Below are positions 9,943-18,822 of a stretch of DNA of 64,000 nucleotides, piece by piece; position 1 is the stretch's first letter; each line of letters begins with the position of its first letter. Below the pieces are notes generated by a model. The model searched no databases and was not told where the DNA came from. It saw only the letters and a program-made list of their open reading frames with translations. Made by a program: the position numbers and the translations under genes. The stretch comes from Thioclava atlantica (lineage in GTDB: Bacteria > Pseudomonadota > Alphaproteobacteria > Rhodobacterales > Rhodobacteraceae): assembly GCF_000737065.1 (NCBI RefSeq), contig NZ_AQRC01000010.1:86117-150116 (forward strand), read 5' to 3'.

Positions 9943-11121
9943 TCAGGCCAGAACCTCCTGGCGGATGATACGCGCGATCTGGGCGACATCGGCCTCGGAA
10001 AAACTCAGCGGCAGGCGCAGATCGAGAAGCGTCGCGAGCACCTCGTCCGTCTTCGGCAGGTCCTGGCGCCCTGCATAGCGCCAGCTGTCATGGCGCGAGG
10101 TGAAGCCCGCGGGCTCCGGCGCGCCGAACCATTTCAACTCCACCCCGCGCGCCGCGCAGCGCGCGACGAGATCCGTGATCGCCGCCCCGTCTCGGCCCGG
10201 CAGTCGCAACTGGAAGGACGAGCCGACATAGCCTTCCGCCTGCGGGCGCGCGATCAGAGCGAGCCCCTCCGTGCCCTCGAGCCCCGTCTCCATCGCCCGG
10301 TAGAGCGCATTCCACCGCGCGATGCGGTCGCGCAGCGTCGGCAATTGCGGACGCAGGATCGCGGCGCGCAGGTTGTCCATCCGGCCCGAGACATTGGGCA
10401 TGTCGTATTTGACCCGCTGGAACGCTTCCGGCCCGGGGGCCGCGCGGTGGCGCTCATAGAGCATGTAGCTGCCCGACAGGATCACCATCTTCGCGGCCAG
10501 CTCCGCGTCATCGGTGACGATCAGCCCACCCTCGCCCGAATTCATGTGCTTGTAGGTCTGGGTCGAGTAGCAGCCGATCGCCCCATGCCGCCCCGAGGGC
10601 ACACCGGCCCAGCTCGCCCCCATCGTATGGGCGCAATCCTCGACCACGCTCAGATCATGGGCCTGCGCGATCTCCATCAGCCGGTCCATGTCGCAGATAT
10701 GGCCGCGCATATGCGACAGCATCAAGACCCGCGCCTGTTCGGCCTTTGCGGCGAGATCGTCGAGGTCGATCGTGAGCCCCTCAGTGGTCTCGACGAAGAC
10801 CGGCCGCGCGCCCGCCGAGGCGATCGCGCCGGGCACGGGGGCCAGCGTGAAGGCATTGGTCAGCACCGCGTCGCCGGGCTGAACGCCGAGCGCGCGCAAG
10901 GCGCATCCCATCGCATACCCCCCCGAGGCGACCGCGAGGCAGTAGCGCGCGCCGGTGAACTCCGCGAATTCCTCCTCGAGCAGCGCCACCTCCCCCGCCT
11001 CGCCGGGCAGGGTGTTGTAGCGATGGAGCCGGCCCGAGCGCATCACCTCGACGGCGCGCGCGATCGCCTCTTCGGGGATCGGCTCCTGCTGGGTGAAATT
11101 GCCGGTGAAATTCTCTGCCAT
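9943..11121 (-). CDS. DegT/DnrJ/EryC1/StrS-family PLP aminotransferase
   Basis: A 392-residue fold-type I PLP enzyme of the sugar aminotransferase family. Visible features are the N-terminal segment SGRLHRYNTLPGE, the cofactor-binding ASGGYAMGCALRALGV, the aspartate motif VVEDCAHTMGASW, and the Schiff-base lysine in STQTYKHMNSGEGGLIVTDD (lysine near residue 200). These enzymes transfer an amino group to keto-sugars, or act as dehydratases, in LPS, antibiotic or amino-sugar synthesis. No sugar biosynthesis gene lies beside it; the only partner is an MFS exporter ending 3 bp upstream on the same strand, so the two are probably co-transcribed. The substrate cannot be assigned. Confidence 0.85.
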   Translation of the reverse strand: MAENFTGNFTQQEPIPEEAIARAVEVMRSGRLHRYNTLPGEAGEVALLEEEFAEFTGARYCLAVASGGYAMGCALRALGVQPGDAVLTNAFTLAPVPGAIASAGARPVFVETTEGLTIDLDDLAAKAEQARVLMLSHMRGHICDMDRLMEIAQAHDLSVVEDCAHTMGASWAGVPSGRHGAIGCYSTQTYKHMNSGEGGLIVTDDAELAAKMVILSGSYMLYERHRAAPGPEAFQRVKYDMPNVSGRMDNLRAAILRPQLPTLRDRIARWNALYRAMETGLEGTEGLALIARPQAEGYVGSSFQLRLPGRDGAAITDLVARCAARGVELKWFGAPEPAGFTSRHDSWRYAGRQDLPKTDEVLATLLDLRLPLSFSEADVAQIARIIRQEVLA

Positions 11122-11124
11122 CTT

Positions 11125-12345
11125 TCAGACCTTTCGCGCGCGCTGGAACAGGACCAGCGCGACCAGCAAAATAGCGCCCGAGACGTAGAACGCCATGTCG
11201 GGCGTGCGGATCGGGGCGCCCTCGGCGAGGAAGATCCCGAAAATCTGGGTGAAGAAGAGCGTGCCCGCGAGCATCGCGAGGTTCATCACCGCCGATATCC
11301 CGCCCTGCAAAGCGCCTTGCGCATCCTCGGGAACCGCATTCGACATCAGCGACCCCACCATCGGCTGCACCAGCCCCTCGATCCCGGTCACCGCAAGGAT
11401 GATGAGCACCATCGCGAGATTTTGCGACAGCCCGAGCGCGACGGCCAGCACCGCCCCGAGCCAGAGGCCCGTCATCGCCACCCGCGCCTCGCCGAAACGA
11501 CGCGCGAGCGGCCCGGCCAGACCGCCCTGGAAGGCCGCCGCGACGATGCCGTAGGCGGCGAGCGTGATCCCGACCACACCCTCGGACCAGCCGAATTTCG
11601 CCATGCCCCAATAAGGCCAGATTGCGGGATAGACCGCGGAGGCGAAGAGATAGACGCCAAGCGCCGCGCCCATCGGCAGCACGCCCGGATATTGCCGGAA
11701 CACGGTGAGCGTGCCGAACGGGTTGCACGAGGCCCAGCGGATCGCACGGCGGCGGCTGCCGGGCAGGCTCTCGGGCAGAACGAAGATGCCGTAGACCAGG
11801 TTCAGAACGGAGAGCCCCGCCGCGGCGAAGAAGGGAACGCGCGGGCCCAGCTCACCGAGGAAGCCCCCGAGAGCCGGTCCCGCGATGAAACCGAAGCCGA
11901 AAGCCGCGCCGATCAGGCCGAAGGCCCGCGCGCGACCCTCGGGCGGCGTGATATCGGCGAGATAGGCATTGGCGATCACGTAGGAGGCGCCGCATATCCC
12001 CGCGATGATCCGCCCGACAAAGAGCCAGGCCAGCGTCGGCGCCAAGGCGTGCAGGACGTAATCGACACCAAGCCCGCCGATCGCGAGCAGCAGCAGCGGC
12101 CGGCGTCCGAACCGGTCCGAGAGCGTTCCCATCAGCGGCGCGAAAAGGAACTGCGCGAGCGAGAAGGCCGCGAACATCCAGCCGCCGATCCGGCTCGCCT
12201 GCGCGAGATCGAGATGGCCGACCTGCGCGATCAGCGAAGGCAGGACCGGGATGATGAGCCCGAACCCGACCATGTCGAGAAACACCGCGATCAGGACGAA
12301 GGCGATGGCATGGCGGCGAACGGGATCGAGAGGCGGGCTGTCCAT
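11125..12345 (-). CDS. MFS efflux transporter, TetA-like
   Basis: A 406-residue inner-membrane protein with about 12 hydrophobic segments. The first helix is [24 protein letters not shown] and the inter-helix motif is [16 protein letters not shown], typical of the drug/H+ antiporter family that includes class A-G tetracycline pumps. Motif C is present as [20 protein letters not shown] resistance role cannot be claimed from sequence, since many chromosomal homologues export metabolites. It ends 3 bp before the DegT aminotransferase start, so export of a product of that enzyme is plausible. The start at 12345 is the first ATG of the frame and leads directly into helix 1. Confidence 0.85.
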   Translation of the reverse strand: MDSPPLDPVRRHAIAFVLIAVFLDMVGFGLIIPVLPSLIAQVGHLDLAQASRIGGWMFAAFSLAQFLFAPLMGTLSDRFGRRPLLLLAIGGLGVDYVLHALAPTLAWLFVGRIIAGICGASYVIANAYLADITPPEGRARAFGLIGAAFGFGFIAGPALGGFLGELGPRVPFFAAAGLSVLNLVYGIFVLPESLPGSRRRAIRWASCNPFGTLTVFRQYPGVLPMGAALGVYLFASAVYPAIWPYWGMAKFGWSEGVVGITLAAYGIVAAAFQGGLAGPLARRFGEARVAMTGLWLGAVLAVALGLSQNLAMVLIILAVTGIEGLVQPMVGSLMSNAVPEDAQGALQGGISAVMNLAMLAGTLFFTQIFGIFLAEGAPIRTPDMAFYVSGAILLVALVLFQRARKV

Positions 12346-12403
12346 GAGACCTCGGGCAATGCGCGCGCAAGCTGCGGCGCGGGCGCGCCCCTGTCAAGCG
12401 CGC

Positions 12404-13075
12404 TCAGCCGAGCATCCGCACGACCATTTCCGGCAGCGCGTCGAAATGATCGAGCAGCGCCTCGGGCGCGAGCCGCGAAATGCCCTGTCCCTCCGGGCCG
12501 AAGGTCACGAGGATGCAGGGAACCCCGACCGCCCGCGCGGTCTCGCGATCGGTATTCGTGTCGCCCACCAGAAGTGAGGAGGCCACCGCCCCGCCCGCCC
12601 GCTCGACCGCGGCGAGATAGGGATCGGGCGAGGGTTTGCGCAGGGGCAGCGTATCGGCGCCGATCAGCGCATCGAAGAGCGGCGCGACCCCGAGCCGGTC
12701 GACCAGATCGCGCGCGAGCCCCTCGGGCTTGTTGGTGCAGATCGCGGTCGCAAAGCCCTGATCGCGAAGCGTCCGCACGGCATTCGCAGCGCCGGGATAG
12801 AGCCGGGTATGGCGGTCGATATTGGCGCCGTAATGGGCCAGAAGCGCGAGGTAATCGGCCTCGACCAGATCCTCGACCTGCGCCGCGGCAAGCCCGAGCC
12901 GGGTATAGCCGGCCTTGAGCATCGCGCGCCCGCCGTGAAAGGCGATCAGCGCATCACCCGCAGGATCGAGCAACGCCTCGTGCCCGCGCAGGGCGAAGCA
13001 GGCATTGGCCGCGGCGATCAGGTCCCCCGACGTATCCGCCAGCGTCCCGTCGAGATCGAATACCACCGTGCGCAT
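12404..13075 (-). CDS. gph: Phosphoglycolate phosphatase (HAD hydrolase)
   Basis: A 223-residue HAD-superfamily phosphatase. Motif I is MRTVVFDLDGTLADTSGDL at the very N-terminus with nucleophile Asp and acid Asp; motif II is ICTNKPEGLA; the motif III lysine is in LRKPSPDPYLAAV; motif IV is LLVGDTNTDRETARA. The order and cap size match Gph, which removes 2-phosphoglycolate made during DNA 3-prime-end repair or photorespiration. The open frame begins at 13192, but the ATG at 13075 has GGAG at 5-nt spacing and starts exactly at motif I. It is divergent from glmU across 122 bp. Other short-chain HAD substrates remain possible. Confidence 0.82.
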   Translation of the reverse strand: MRTVVFDLDGTLADTSGDLIAAANACFALRGHEALLDPAGDALIAFHGGRAMLKAGYTRLGLAAAQVEDLVEADYLALLAHYGANIDRHTRLYPGAANAVRTLRDQGFATAICTNKPEGLARDLVDRLGVAPLFDALIGADTLPLRKPSPDPYLAAVERAGGAVASSLLVGDTNTDRETARAVGVPCILVTFGPEGQGISRLAPEALLDHFDALPEMVVRMLG

Positions 13076-13197
13076 GGGCTCTCCTTCGGCCTGAATTTGC
13101 GTCCCGTAACACCGCGAAAGGAAGCGTGAAGACGCCCCACTTGCGGCAAGGTTGCCAATGCGTAAAACGGGGGCGAGCAGAAGAAAAGGCATCTCTC

Positions 13198-14547
13198 ATG
13201 GCCACAGCACTGATCACTCTCGCCGCGGGGCAAGGCACCCGCATGAATTCGGACCTGCCCAAGGTGCTCCATCAGGTGGGTCGCGCGCCCCTTGTGGCGC
13301 ATGCGCTCGCGGCCGGTCGGGCGCTCGAGCCCGAGCGGGTGGTCGTCGTCGCGGGCCACGGCGCGGATCTGGTGAAAAAAGCCGTCGCCAAGATCGACCC
13401 CGAGGCCGAGATCGTGCTGCAGCAGGAGCAGCTCGGCACCGGCCATGCGGTGGCCCAGGCCCTGCCCGCGCTCGACGGGTTCGAGGGCCGCGTCATCGTG
13501 CTGTACGGCGACACGCCCTTCATCCGCCCCGAGACCCTCGAACGGCTCGCGGCGTCCGACGCCGCCGTCACCGTGCTTGGTTTCGAGGCGGCCGATCCGG
13601 GACGCTACGGGCGGCTGGTGGCGACGGGCGACACGCTTGAACGGATCGTCGAATTCAAGGATGCAACGGATGAGGAACGCGCGATAACGCTTTGCAACTC
13701 CGGCGTTATTGCCTGCGATGCGGTACTTCTGGGCGAGCTCGTCGCGGGGCTCGGAAATGACAATGCGGCGGGTGAATATTACCTCACCGACATCGTCGCG
13801 GCCTCCCGGACCAAGGGGCTTTCGGCGCGCGTCGTGACCTGCGACGAAACCGAGACGCTCGGCATCAACACCCGCGCCGAACTGGCCCGCGCCGAGGCGC
13901 TTTTCCAGGAGCGGATGCGCGCCGAGGCGATGGAGAACGGCGTGACGATGGTCGAACCGGCCACCGTCTGGTTCGCGCTCGACACCTGGATCGGGCGCGA
14001 CGTGGTGATCGGGCCGAACGTGGTCTTCGGCCCCGGCGTCACCATCGAATCCGGCGCCGTGATCGAGGCCTTCTGCCATCTCGAGGGCTGCCACATCTCG
14101 CGCGGCGCGACCGTGGGTCCCTTCGCCCGCCTGCGTCCCGGCGCGGAACTGGCCGAGGATGTGCATATCGGCAATTTCGTCGAGGTGAAGAACTCGATCC
14201 TTGCCGAAGGCGTGAAGGTCGGCCACCTCACCTATCTGGGCGATGCCGATATCGGCGAGCACACGAATATCGGGGCGGGCACCGTGACCTGCAATTACGA
14301 CGGGGTGATGAAGCACCGCACCACGATCGGCGCGAACGCCTTCATCGGATCCGACACGATGCTCGTGGCGCCGGTCACGGTGGGCAATGGTGCGCTGACC
14401 GGATCGGGTTCGGTGATCACCGAGGACGTCCCCGCCGAGGCGATCGCTGTGGAGCGTTCCAAGCAGGTGAACCGTCCCGGCGTGGCGACGAAACTTTTCT
14501 CAAAATTGCGCGCCGAGAAAGCACGGCGCATGAAGAAAGCAGATTAA
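13198..14547 (+). CDS. glmU: Bifunctional UDP-N-acetylglucosamine pyrophosphorylase / glucosamine-1-phosphate acetyltransferase
   Basis: A 449-residue enzyme catalysing the last two steps to UDP-GlcNAc: acetylation of glucosamine-1-phosphate, then uridylyl transfer. The N-terminal nucleotidyltransferase shows LAAGQGTRMNSDLPKVLH (residues 7-24), QLGTGHAV and LYGDTPFI. From about residue 245 there is a left-handed beta-helix of hexapeptide repeats (VVIGPNVVFGPGVTIESGAV) and the acetyltransferase block GAGTVTCNYDG. The start at 13198 is chosen over an earlier ATG at 13126 because MATALITLAAGQG matches family N-termini. Its TAA is directly followed by the ATG of glmS, so the two are translationally coupled and supply peptidoglycan and lipid A precursor. 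Confidence 0.96.
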   Translation: MATALITLAAGQGTRMNSDLPKVLHQVGRAPLVAHALAAGRALEPERVVVVAGHGADLVKKAVAKIDPEAEIVLQQEQLGTGHAVAQALPALDGFEGRVIVLYGDTPFIRPETLERLAASDAAVTVLGFEAADPGRYGRLVATGDTLERIVEFKDATDEERAITLCNSGVIACDAVLLGELVAGLGNDNAAGEYYLTDIVAASRTKGLSARVVTCDETETLGINTRAELARAEALFQERMRAEAMENGVTMVEPATVWFALDTWIGRDVVIGPNVVFGPGVTIESGAVIEAFCHLEGCHISRGATVGPFARLRPGAELAEDVHIGNFVEVKNSILAEGVKVGHLTYLGDADIGEHTNIGAGTVTCNYDGVMKHRTTIGANAFIGSDTMLVAPVTVGNGALTGSGSVITEDVPAEAIAVERSKQVNRPGVATKLFSKLRAEKARRMKKAD

Positions 14548-16362
14548 ATGTGTGGAATTATTGGCGTTCTTGGCAAGCACGAGGTCGCACCGCTTCTGGT
14601 CGAGAGCCTCAAGCGGCTCGAATATCGCGGCTATGACAGCGCCGGGATCGCGACGGTGAACAATGGCAAGCTCGACCGCCGCCGGGCGGTGGGCAAGCTG
14701 TGGAACCTGTCCGACCTGCTGGTACACGAGCCGCTGGCGGGCAAGTCGGGGATCGGGCACACCCGCTGGGCGACGCATGGCGCGGCGACCGCGGTCAACG
14801 CCCACCCGCACCGCTCGGGGCCCGTCTCGGTCGTCCATAACGGCATCATCGAGAACTTTCGCGACCTGCGCGCCGAACTGGCCGAGGCCGGGATCTCCCC
14901 CGAGAGCGAGACCGATACCGAGACCGTCGCGCTGCTGACCCGCCTCTACATGGAGCGCGGCATGTCCCCGCGCGAGGCGGCGGTGGAAACGCTGGGCCGG
15001 CTCGAGGGGGCCTTCGCGCTGCTCTGGCTCTTCGATGGCGAGGACGACCTGATGATTGCGGCGCGCAAGGGCTCGCCGCTCGCCATCGGGCACGGGGATG
15101 GCGAGATGTTCGTAGGCTCCGACGCCATCGCCTTGGCGCCGATGACCGACCGCATCACCTATCTCGAAGAGGGCGATTACGCCTTCATCACCCGCGCAGG
15201 CGCCGATATCTTCGACCATGCCGGCCGGCGCGCCAATCGCGACGAGAGCCGGATCGATCTGGGCCAGGCCCAGGTCGAAAAGGGCGGCTACAAGCATTTC
15301 ATGGCCAAGGAGATCGCCGAACAGCCGGTGGTTCTGGCCGACGCCCTGCGCCATTACCTGCCCAAGACCGGGCTCAACCTGCCCGCGGACCTCGATTTCT
15401 CGGGCGTGGACCGGATCACGCTCATCGCCTGCGGCACCGCCCATTACGCCTGTGCGGTCGCGAAATACTGGTTCGAGCAATTCGCCCAGATCCCGGTCGA
15501 AATCGACGTCGCCTCGGAATTCCGCTACCGCGAGCCGCCGCTCTCGGAGCGCAGTTTCGCTGTCTTCGTCAGCCAGTCGGGCGAGACGGCCGATACCCTC
15601 GCCGCCCTGCGCTATTGCTCCGAGCGCGTCGCCAAGACTGTCGCGGTGGTGAACGTGCCCACCTCCTCGATCGCGCGCGAGGCCGATATCGCGCTGCCGA
15701 TCCTCGCGGGCGTCGAGGTCGGCGTGGCCTCGACCAAGGCCTTCACCGCGCAGCTTCTGGTGCTCGCGGTGATGGCGCTCAAGGCGGGGAACGACCGGGG
15801 CACGCTCAGCCCCGAGCAGATCGCCGCCCATAGCGATACGCTGCTCACCCTGCCCGGCCTGATGAACCAGGCGCTCACGCTTTCCGAGCCGATCGCGCGG
15901 CTGGCCGAGCAACTGGCCGAGGCGCAGGACATTCTCTTCCTCGGGCGCGGGCCGATGTTCCCGCTCGCCCTCGAAGGCGCGCTGAAACTCAAGGAAATCA
16001 GCTACATCCATGCCGAAGGTTATGCGTCTGGCGAACTTAAGCACGGCCCGATCGCGCTGATCGACCGCATGGTGCCGGTGATCGTGATGGCGCCGCATGA
16101 CCGGCTCTTCGACAAGACCGTGTCGAACATGCAGGAGGTGATGGCGCGCCACGGGATGGTGCTGCTGGCCTCGGATGCGAAAGGGCTTGCGGTGGCGGGC
16201 GAAGGCACCTGGGCGACGCTGCAGCTGCCCGAGATTGCCGAGCCTTTCGCGCCGATCCTCTATGCGGTGCCCGCGCAGCTTCTGGCCTATTACACGGCGG
16301 TCGCGAAAGGCACGGATGTCGACCAGCCGCGCAACCTCGCGAAATCGGTGACGGTCGAATGA
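14548..16362 (+). CDS. glmS: Glutamine--fructose-6-phosphate aminotransferase (isomerizing)
   Basis: A 604-residue cytosolic enzyme making glucosamine-6-phosphate from fructose-6-phosphate and glutamine, the entry step to amino sugars. The N-terminal MCGIIGVLGKHE carries Cys2, the nucleophile of the glutaminase domain; LEYRGYDSAG and THGAATAVNAHPH follow. Two SIS sugar-isomerase domains contain ACGTAHYA and FVSQSGETADTLAALR, then FLGRGPMFPLALEGALKLKE. The C-terminus DQPRNLAKSVTVE is the typical one. No glmS ribozyme or long leader is possible because the ATG abuts the glmU stop. The TGA overlaps the ATG of the next gene by 4 nt (ATGA). Confidence 0.96.
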   Translation: MCGIIGVLGKHEVAPLLVESLKRLEYRGYDSAGIATVNNGKLDRRRAVGKLWNLSDLLVHEPLAGKSGIGHTRWATHGAATAVNAHPHRSGPVSVVHNGIIENFRDLRAELAEAGISPESETDTETVALLTRLYMERGMSPREAAVETLGRLEGAFALLWLFDGEDDLMIAARKGSPLAIGHGDGEMFVGSDAIALAPMTDRITYLEEGDYAFITRAGADIFDHAGRRANRDESRIDLGQAQVEKGGYKHFMAKEIAEQPVVLADALRHYLPKTGLNLPADLDFSGVDRITLIACGTAHYACAVAKYWFEQFAQIPVEIDVASEFRYREPPLSERSFAVFVSQSGETADTLAALRYCSERVAKTVAVVNVPTSSIAREADIALPILAGVEVGVASTKAFTAQLLVLAVMALKAGNDRGTLSPEQIAAHSDTLLTLPGLMNQALTLSEPIARLAEQLAEAQDILFLGRGPMFPLALEGALKLKEISYIHAEGYASGELKHGPIALIDRMVPVIVMAPHDRLFDKTVSNMQEVMARHGMVLLASDAKGLAVAGEGTWATLQLPEIAEPFAPILYAVPAQLLAYYTAVAKGTDVDQPRNLAKSVTVE

Positions 16363-17210
16363 GCCGCAAGCGCGGCAAGAAGCGGATCGCCCGGCCCCGC
16401 ACCGAGGATTTCGCCCCGCTCGACCCGCAGGAAGAGGCCCGGCTGACTGCCGAGGCCGAGGCCTATGCGGCCTCGGATGCGGATTATGAAAGCTATGCGG
16501 AGGCCGAGGAGAACGAAGAGACACTCGCGCCCCCACCCTCTCTCGAGGATGCGCTTTATGCTCTCGAGGCTTGGGAGGATCCGCAAAAGGCCGCCGAGAT
16601 GGCCGCCTATCACAAGGCCGAGCGGCGCTATCTGGGGGGCTCGGTGCCCGCGATCGACGACATGGTCGCGCTCTGGCGCGGGCAGTTGGACGTGCCGGGC
16701 CGGGTGGAACTGGCGCGCGGGCTTTGGGACAGCGACATTCACGAGGCCCGGATCGCGGCGGCGAAGCTGCTCACGCAGGCACGGCTCAAGCCCGATGAGG
16801 CCGCCTGGGATCTGATCGCGTCCTGGGTGCCACAATTCGATGCCTGGGCGATCGCCGATCATGTGGCGAAGGCGGGCGGGCGGCGACTGATGGCCGAGCC
16901 TGCACGGCTCGATCAGGTCGCGGAGTGGGTGCGCTCGGATCACATGTGGACCCGGCGCGCGGCTTTCGTCTTCACCCTGCCCTGGACCAAGCAGCGCAAT
17001 CCCAAGCCCGAAGACGAAGCGGTGCGCGACGAGGTTCTGGGCTGGGCGGCACAGCTTGCCGAGGATCGCGACTGGTTCATCCAGAAAGCGATCGCCTGGT
17101 GGCTGCGCGATCTGTCGAAGAAGGATCCCGAGCGGGTCCGGGCCTGGCTCGCCGAGCATGGCGAAAGACTCAAGCCCTTCGCCCGCAAGGAGGCCGGAAG
17201 GTTCCTCTGA
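16359..17210 (+). CDS. DNA alkylation repair protein, AlkD-like HEAT repeat
   Basis: A 283-residue protein. Residues 1-75 are a charged, low-complexity leader (RKRGKKRIARP, then Glu/Ala-rich). From about residue 80 there are short alpha-helical repeats with spaced tryptophans and acidic residues (VALWRGQLDVPGRVELARGL, WDSDIHEARIAAAKLLTQ, WVRSDHMWTRRAAFVFTL, DWFIQKAIAWWLRDLSKKD). This matches the DNA alkylation repair enzyme family (PF08713), whose AlkC/AlkD members flip out and remove alkylated purines. The ATGA overlap with glmS means coupled translation. A link to cell-wall sugar synthesis is not obvious. The stop falls inside a 20-bp palindrome shared with the convergent gene. Confidence 0.75.
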   Translation: MSRKRGKKRIARPRTEDFAPLDPQEEARLTAEAEAYAASDADYESYAEAEENEETLAPPPSLEDALYALEAWEDPQKAAEMAAYHKAERRYLGGSVPAIDDMVALWRGQLDVPGRVELARGLWDSDIHEARIAAAKLLTQARLKPDEAAWDLIASWVPQFDAWAIADHVAKAGGRRLMAEPARLDQVAEWVRSDHMWTRRAAFVFTLPWTKQRNPKPEDEAVRDEVLGWAAQLAEDRDWFIQKAIAWWLRDLSKKDPERVRAWLAEHGERLKPFARKEAGRFL

Positions 17211-17220
17211 TCAGAGGAAC
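17201..17220. terminator. Perfect 20-bp palindrome spanning two stop codons
   Basis: GTTCCTCTGATCAGAGGAAC is a perfect palindrome with its centre between the TGA of the plus-strand gene (17208-17210) and that of the minus-strand gene (17211-17213). Both proteins end in Phe-Leu because their last codons are the two arms. As RNA it folds into an 8-bp stem with a GATC tetraloop on either strand. No T-run follows on either side, so if it stops transcription it does so as a compact bidirectional hairpin or 3-prime-end stabiliser. Confidence 0.55.
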
Positions 17221-17894
17221 TTGTCGTAATCGCTGACCAGCAGGTGGCGCGGGGCCTCGTCTTCCTCGATCTCGGAGAAGCGGCCGATCGGGTCGCGGAA
17301 GATGTTGTCGGTCTTGTCGTCATTGACGGTCGAGACCTCGCCGATCAGCACGTCGCCGCCCTCGCCCCAGAAGGCATGCCAGTCGCCGGGGCGCAGGGTC
17401 ACGCTCTCGCCGGGGCGCAGGATCAGCACCTCGCCGGGGGTGAAGATGCGCGGAACCCCGTCGCACATCACCCGACCACCGGCCGTCTCGTCGAAATTCC
17501 CCTCCGCGTCGGAGCCGTAAAGCTCGATCGCGAGATTTGCACCGCCGCGGTTGATGATGTCCTCGGCCTTGATGACATGGGTATGCATCGGGCTGATCTG
17601 GTCCCGGCGCGAGATCAGCAGCTTCTCGGCATAGGCCATGCCATGCCCGGCCTGGAGGTCACGCAGATCGCCATTGCGCAGGGTGAAGAGGAACAGGCCG
17701 AGCCTGTCGAAATCGCCCTGCCCGTAATCGGTGATATCCCAGCCCATCGCGGCTTCGACGATGCGCTGCGCCTGCGGCAGGCGGGCCTTGAATTCGGCGG
17801 GGCTCCACCACGCGAAGGGCGGCAGGCGGAAGCCGAATTCCTGAATCATCTCTTCGGCCTGGGCCATGATCTCGTTGACGCGCGAGCGTTTCAT
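17211..17894 (-). CDS. D-lyxose ketol-isomerase family protein
   Basis: A 227-residue cupin-type sugar isomerase interconverting D-lyxose and D-xylulose in its best-known members. Family sequence includes MKRSRVNEIMAQAEEMIQEF at the start, then FRLPPFAWW, GWDITDYGQGDFDRLGLFLFTLRNG, and metal-ligand motifs QISPMHTHVIKAEDIINRGG and LRPGDWHAFWGEGGD. The open frame reaches 18125, but the ATG at 17894 has GGGGGA at 4-nt spacing and matches the family N-terminus, so the longer form is rejected. It lies 55 bp downstream of a peptidase C26-type gene on the same strand. The physiological sugar may differ from lyxose. Confidence 0.82.
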   Translation of the reverse strand: MKRSRVNEIMAQAEEMIQEFGFRLPPFAWWSPAEFKARLPQAQRIVEAAMGWDITDYGQGDFDRLGLFLFTLRNGDLRDLQAGHGMAYAEKLLISRRDQISPMHTHVIKAEDIINRGGANLAIELYGSDAEGNFDETAGGRVMCDGVPRIFTPGEVLILRPGESVTLRPGDWHAFWGEGGDVLIGEVSTVNDDKTDNIFRDPIGRFSEIEEDEAPRHLLVSDYDKFL

Positions 17895-17949
17895 CGCTTC
17901 CCCCGGTTTCTTGCGGACGGGATGTGAATGGCGCGTCGGGCGCGCGAGG

Positions 17950-18723
17950 TCAAGCCACGCAGGCGGCCGGGCGCTCACCGCGCGCCCAGGCGCGCACGGC
18001 ATCGCCGAACGCTTCGAAAAGCGGGCGCGACACCGGGTCTTCGGCGGCTTTCCATTCAGGATGCCATTGAACCGAAAGCGTAAATCCGGGCGCGTCCTTG
18101 ACCCAGATCGCCTCGGGCGTGCCATCCTCGGCGCGGCCCTCGATCACGATCCGCGGACCGGGCTGGCAGATCCCCTGCCCGTGCAACGTGTTGGTGATCA
18201 CCTCTTCGGCACCCAGAAGACGGGCGAATTTCCCGCCCGGCGTGAAATGCACCTTGTGACGGTTCGAAAAGCCTTCCTCGAGCGTCCCCTCGGGTGGCAT
18301 CCGGTGATTGATCCGGCCCGGCAGCTCGCGGATCTCGGGATGCAGCGTGCCGCCCATCGCGACATTCACCTCCTGGAAGCCGCGGCAGATCCCGAAGAAG
18401 GGCTGGCCCGTCTCGACGCAGCGGCGCACCAGCGGCAGGGTGATCGCGTCGCGGGCGCGGTCGAAGGTGCCGTGTTTCTCGGTCGGCGCCTCGCCATATT
18501 CCTCGGGATGCACGTTCGGGCGCCCGCCGGTCAGCAGGAAGCCGTCGCAGACCTCGCAGAGCTCGTCGATCGAGACGAATTCCGGATCGGCCGGGATCAG
18601 GAGGGGGATGCAGTCGGAGACCTTGCTCACCGCCTCGGAATTGAGCTGCCCGCCCTCGTGGACGGGGTAGCGGTCATTCACGAGGCCTCGGTTTCCGATG
18701 ATGCCGACAATGGGTCTGGTCAT
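17950..18723 (-). CDS. Gamma-glutamyl-gamma-aminobutyrate hydrolase family (peptidase C26)
   Basis: A 257-residue class I glutamine-amidotransferase-like hydrolase. The nucleophile cysteine sits in PFFGICRGFQEVNVAMGG, and the catalytic His/Glu pair in LSVQWHPEWKA; the N-terminal motif RPIVGIIGNRGLVNDRY and the segment DGFLLTGGRPNVHPEEYG are typical of PuuD-like proteins that cleave gamma-glutamyl-GABA in putrescine breakdown. No other puu genes are nearby and the partner is a sugar isomerase, so the true substrate is uncertain. The ATG at 18723 has a GGAGAG ribosome site. Confidence 0.8.
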   Translation of the reverse strand: MTRPIVGIIGNRGLVNDRYPVHEGGQLNSEAVSKVSDCIPLLIPADPEFVSIDELCEVCDGFLLTGGRPNVHPEEYGEAPTEKHGTFDRARDAITLPLVRRCVETGQPFFGICRGFQEVNVAMGGTLHPEIRELPGRINHRMPPEGTLEEGFSNRHKVHFTPGGKFARLLGAEEVITNTLHGQGICQPGPRIVIEGRAEDGTPEAIWVKDAPGFTLSVQWHPEWKAAEDPVSRPLFEAFGDAVRAWARGERPAACVA

Positions 18724-18822
18724 GAAACTCTCCTTACGCCTGAAGCTATGCCGCGGAAGCCCGTGAGAAAAGGCGCATAATGCGCATCACCCTGTGCGTG
18801 AGGTGAGTCTCCGGCGCGCCGA

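Noticed and set aside
11125..12345. Tetracycline resistance gene
   Set aside because: The protein has the TetA-like MFS signature, but no class-specific features were recognised and the context is chromosomal metabolism, so only the family is claimed.
10090..12918. A 942-codon plus-strand frame across the DegT, MFS and gph genes
   Set aside because: It crosses three well-supported minus-strand genes and their boundaries, and its product is low-complexity (Arg/Pro/His-rich).
14500..16536. A 678-codon minus-strand frame opposite glmS
   Set aside because: glmS is unambiguous on the plus strand; the opposite frame spans the glmS start and stop.
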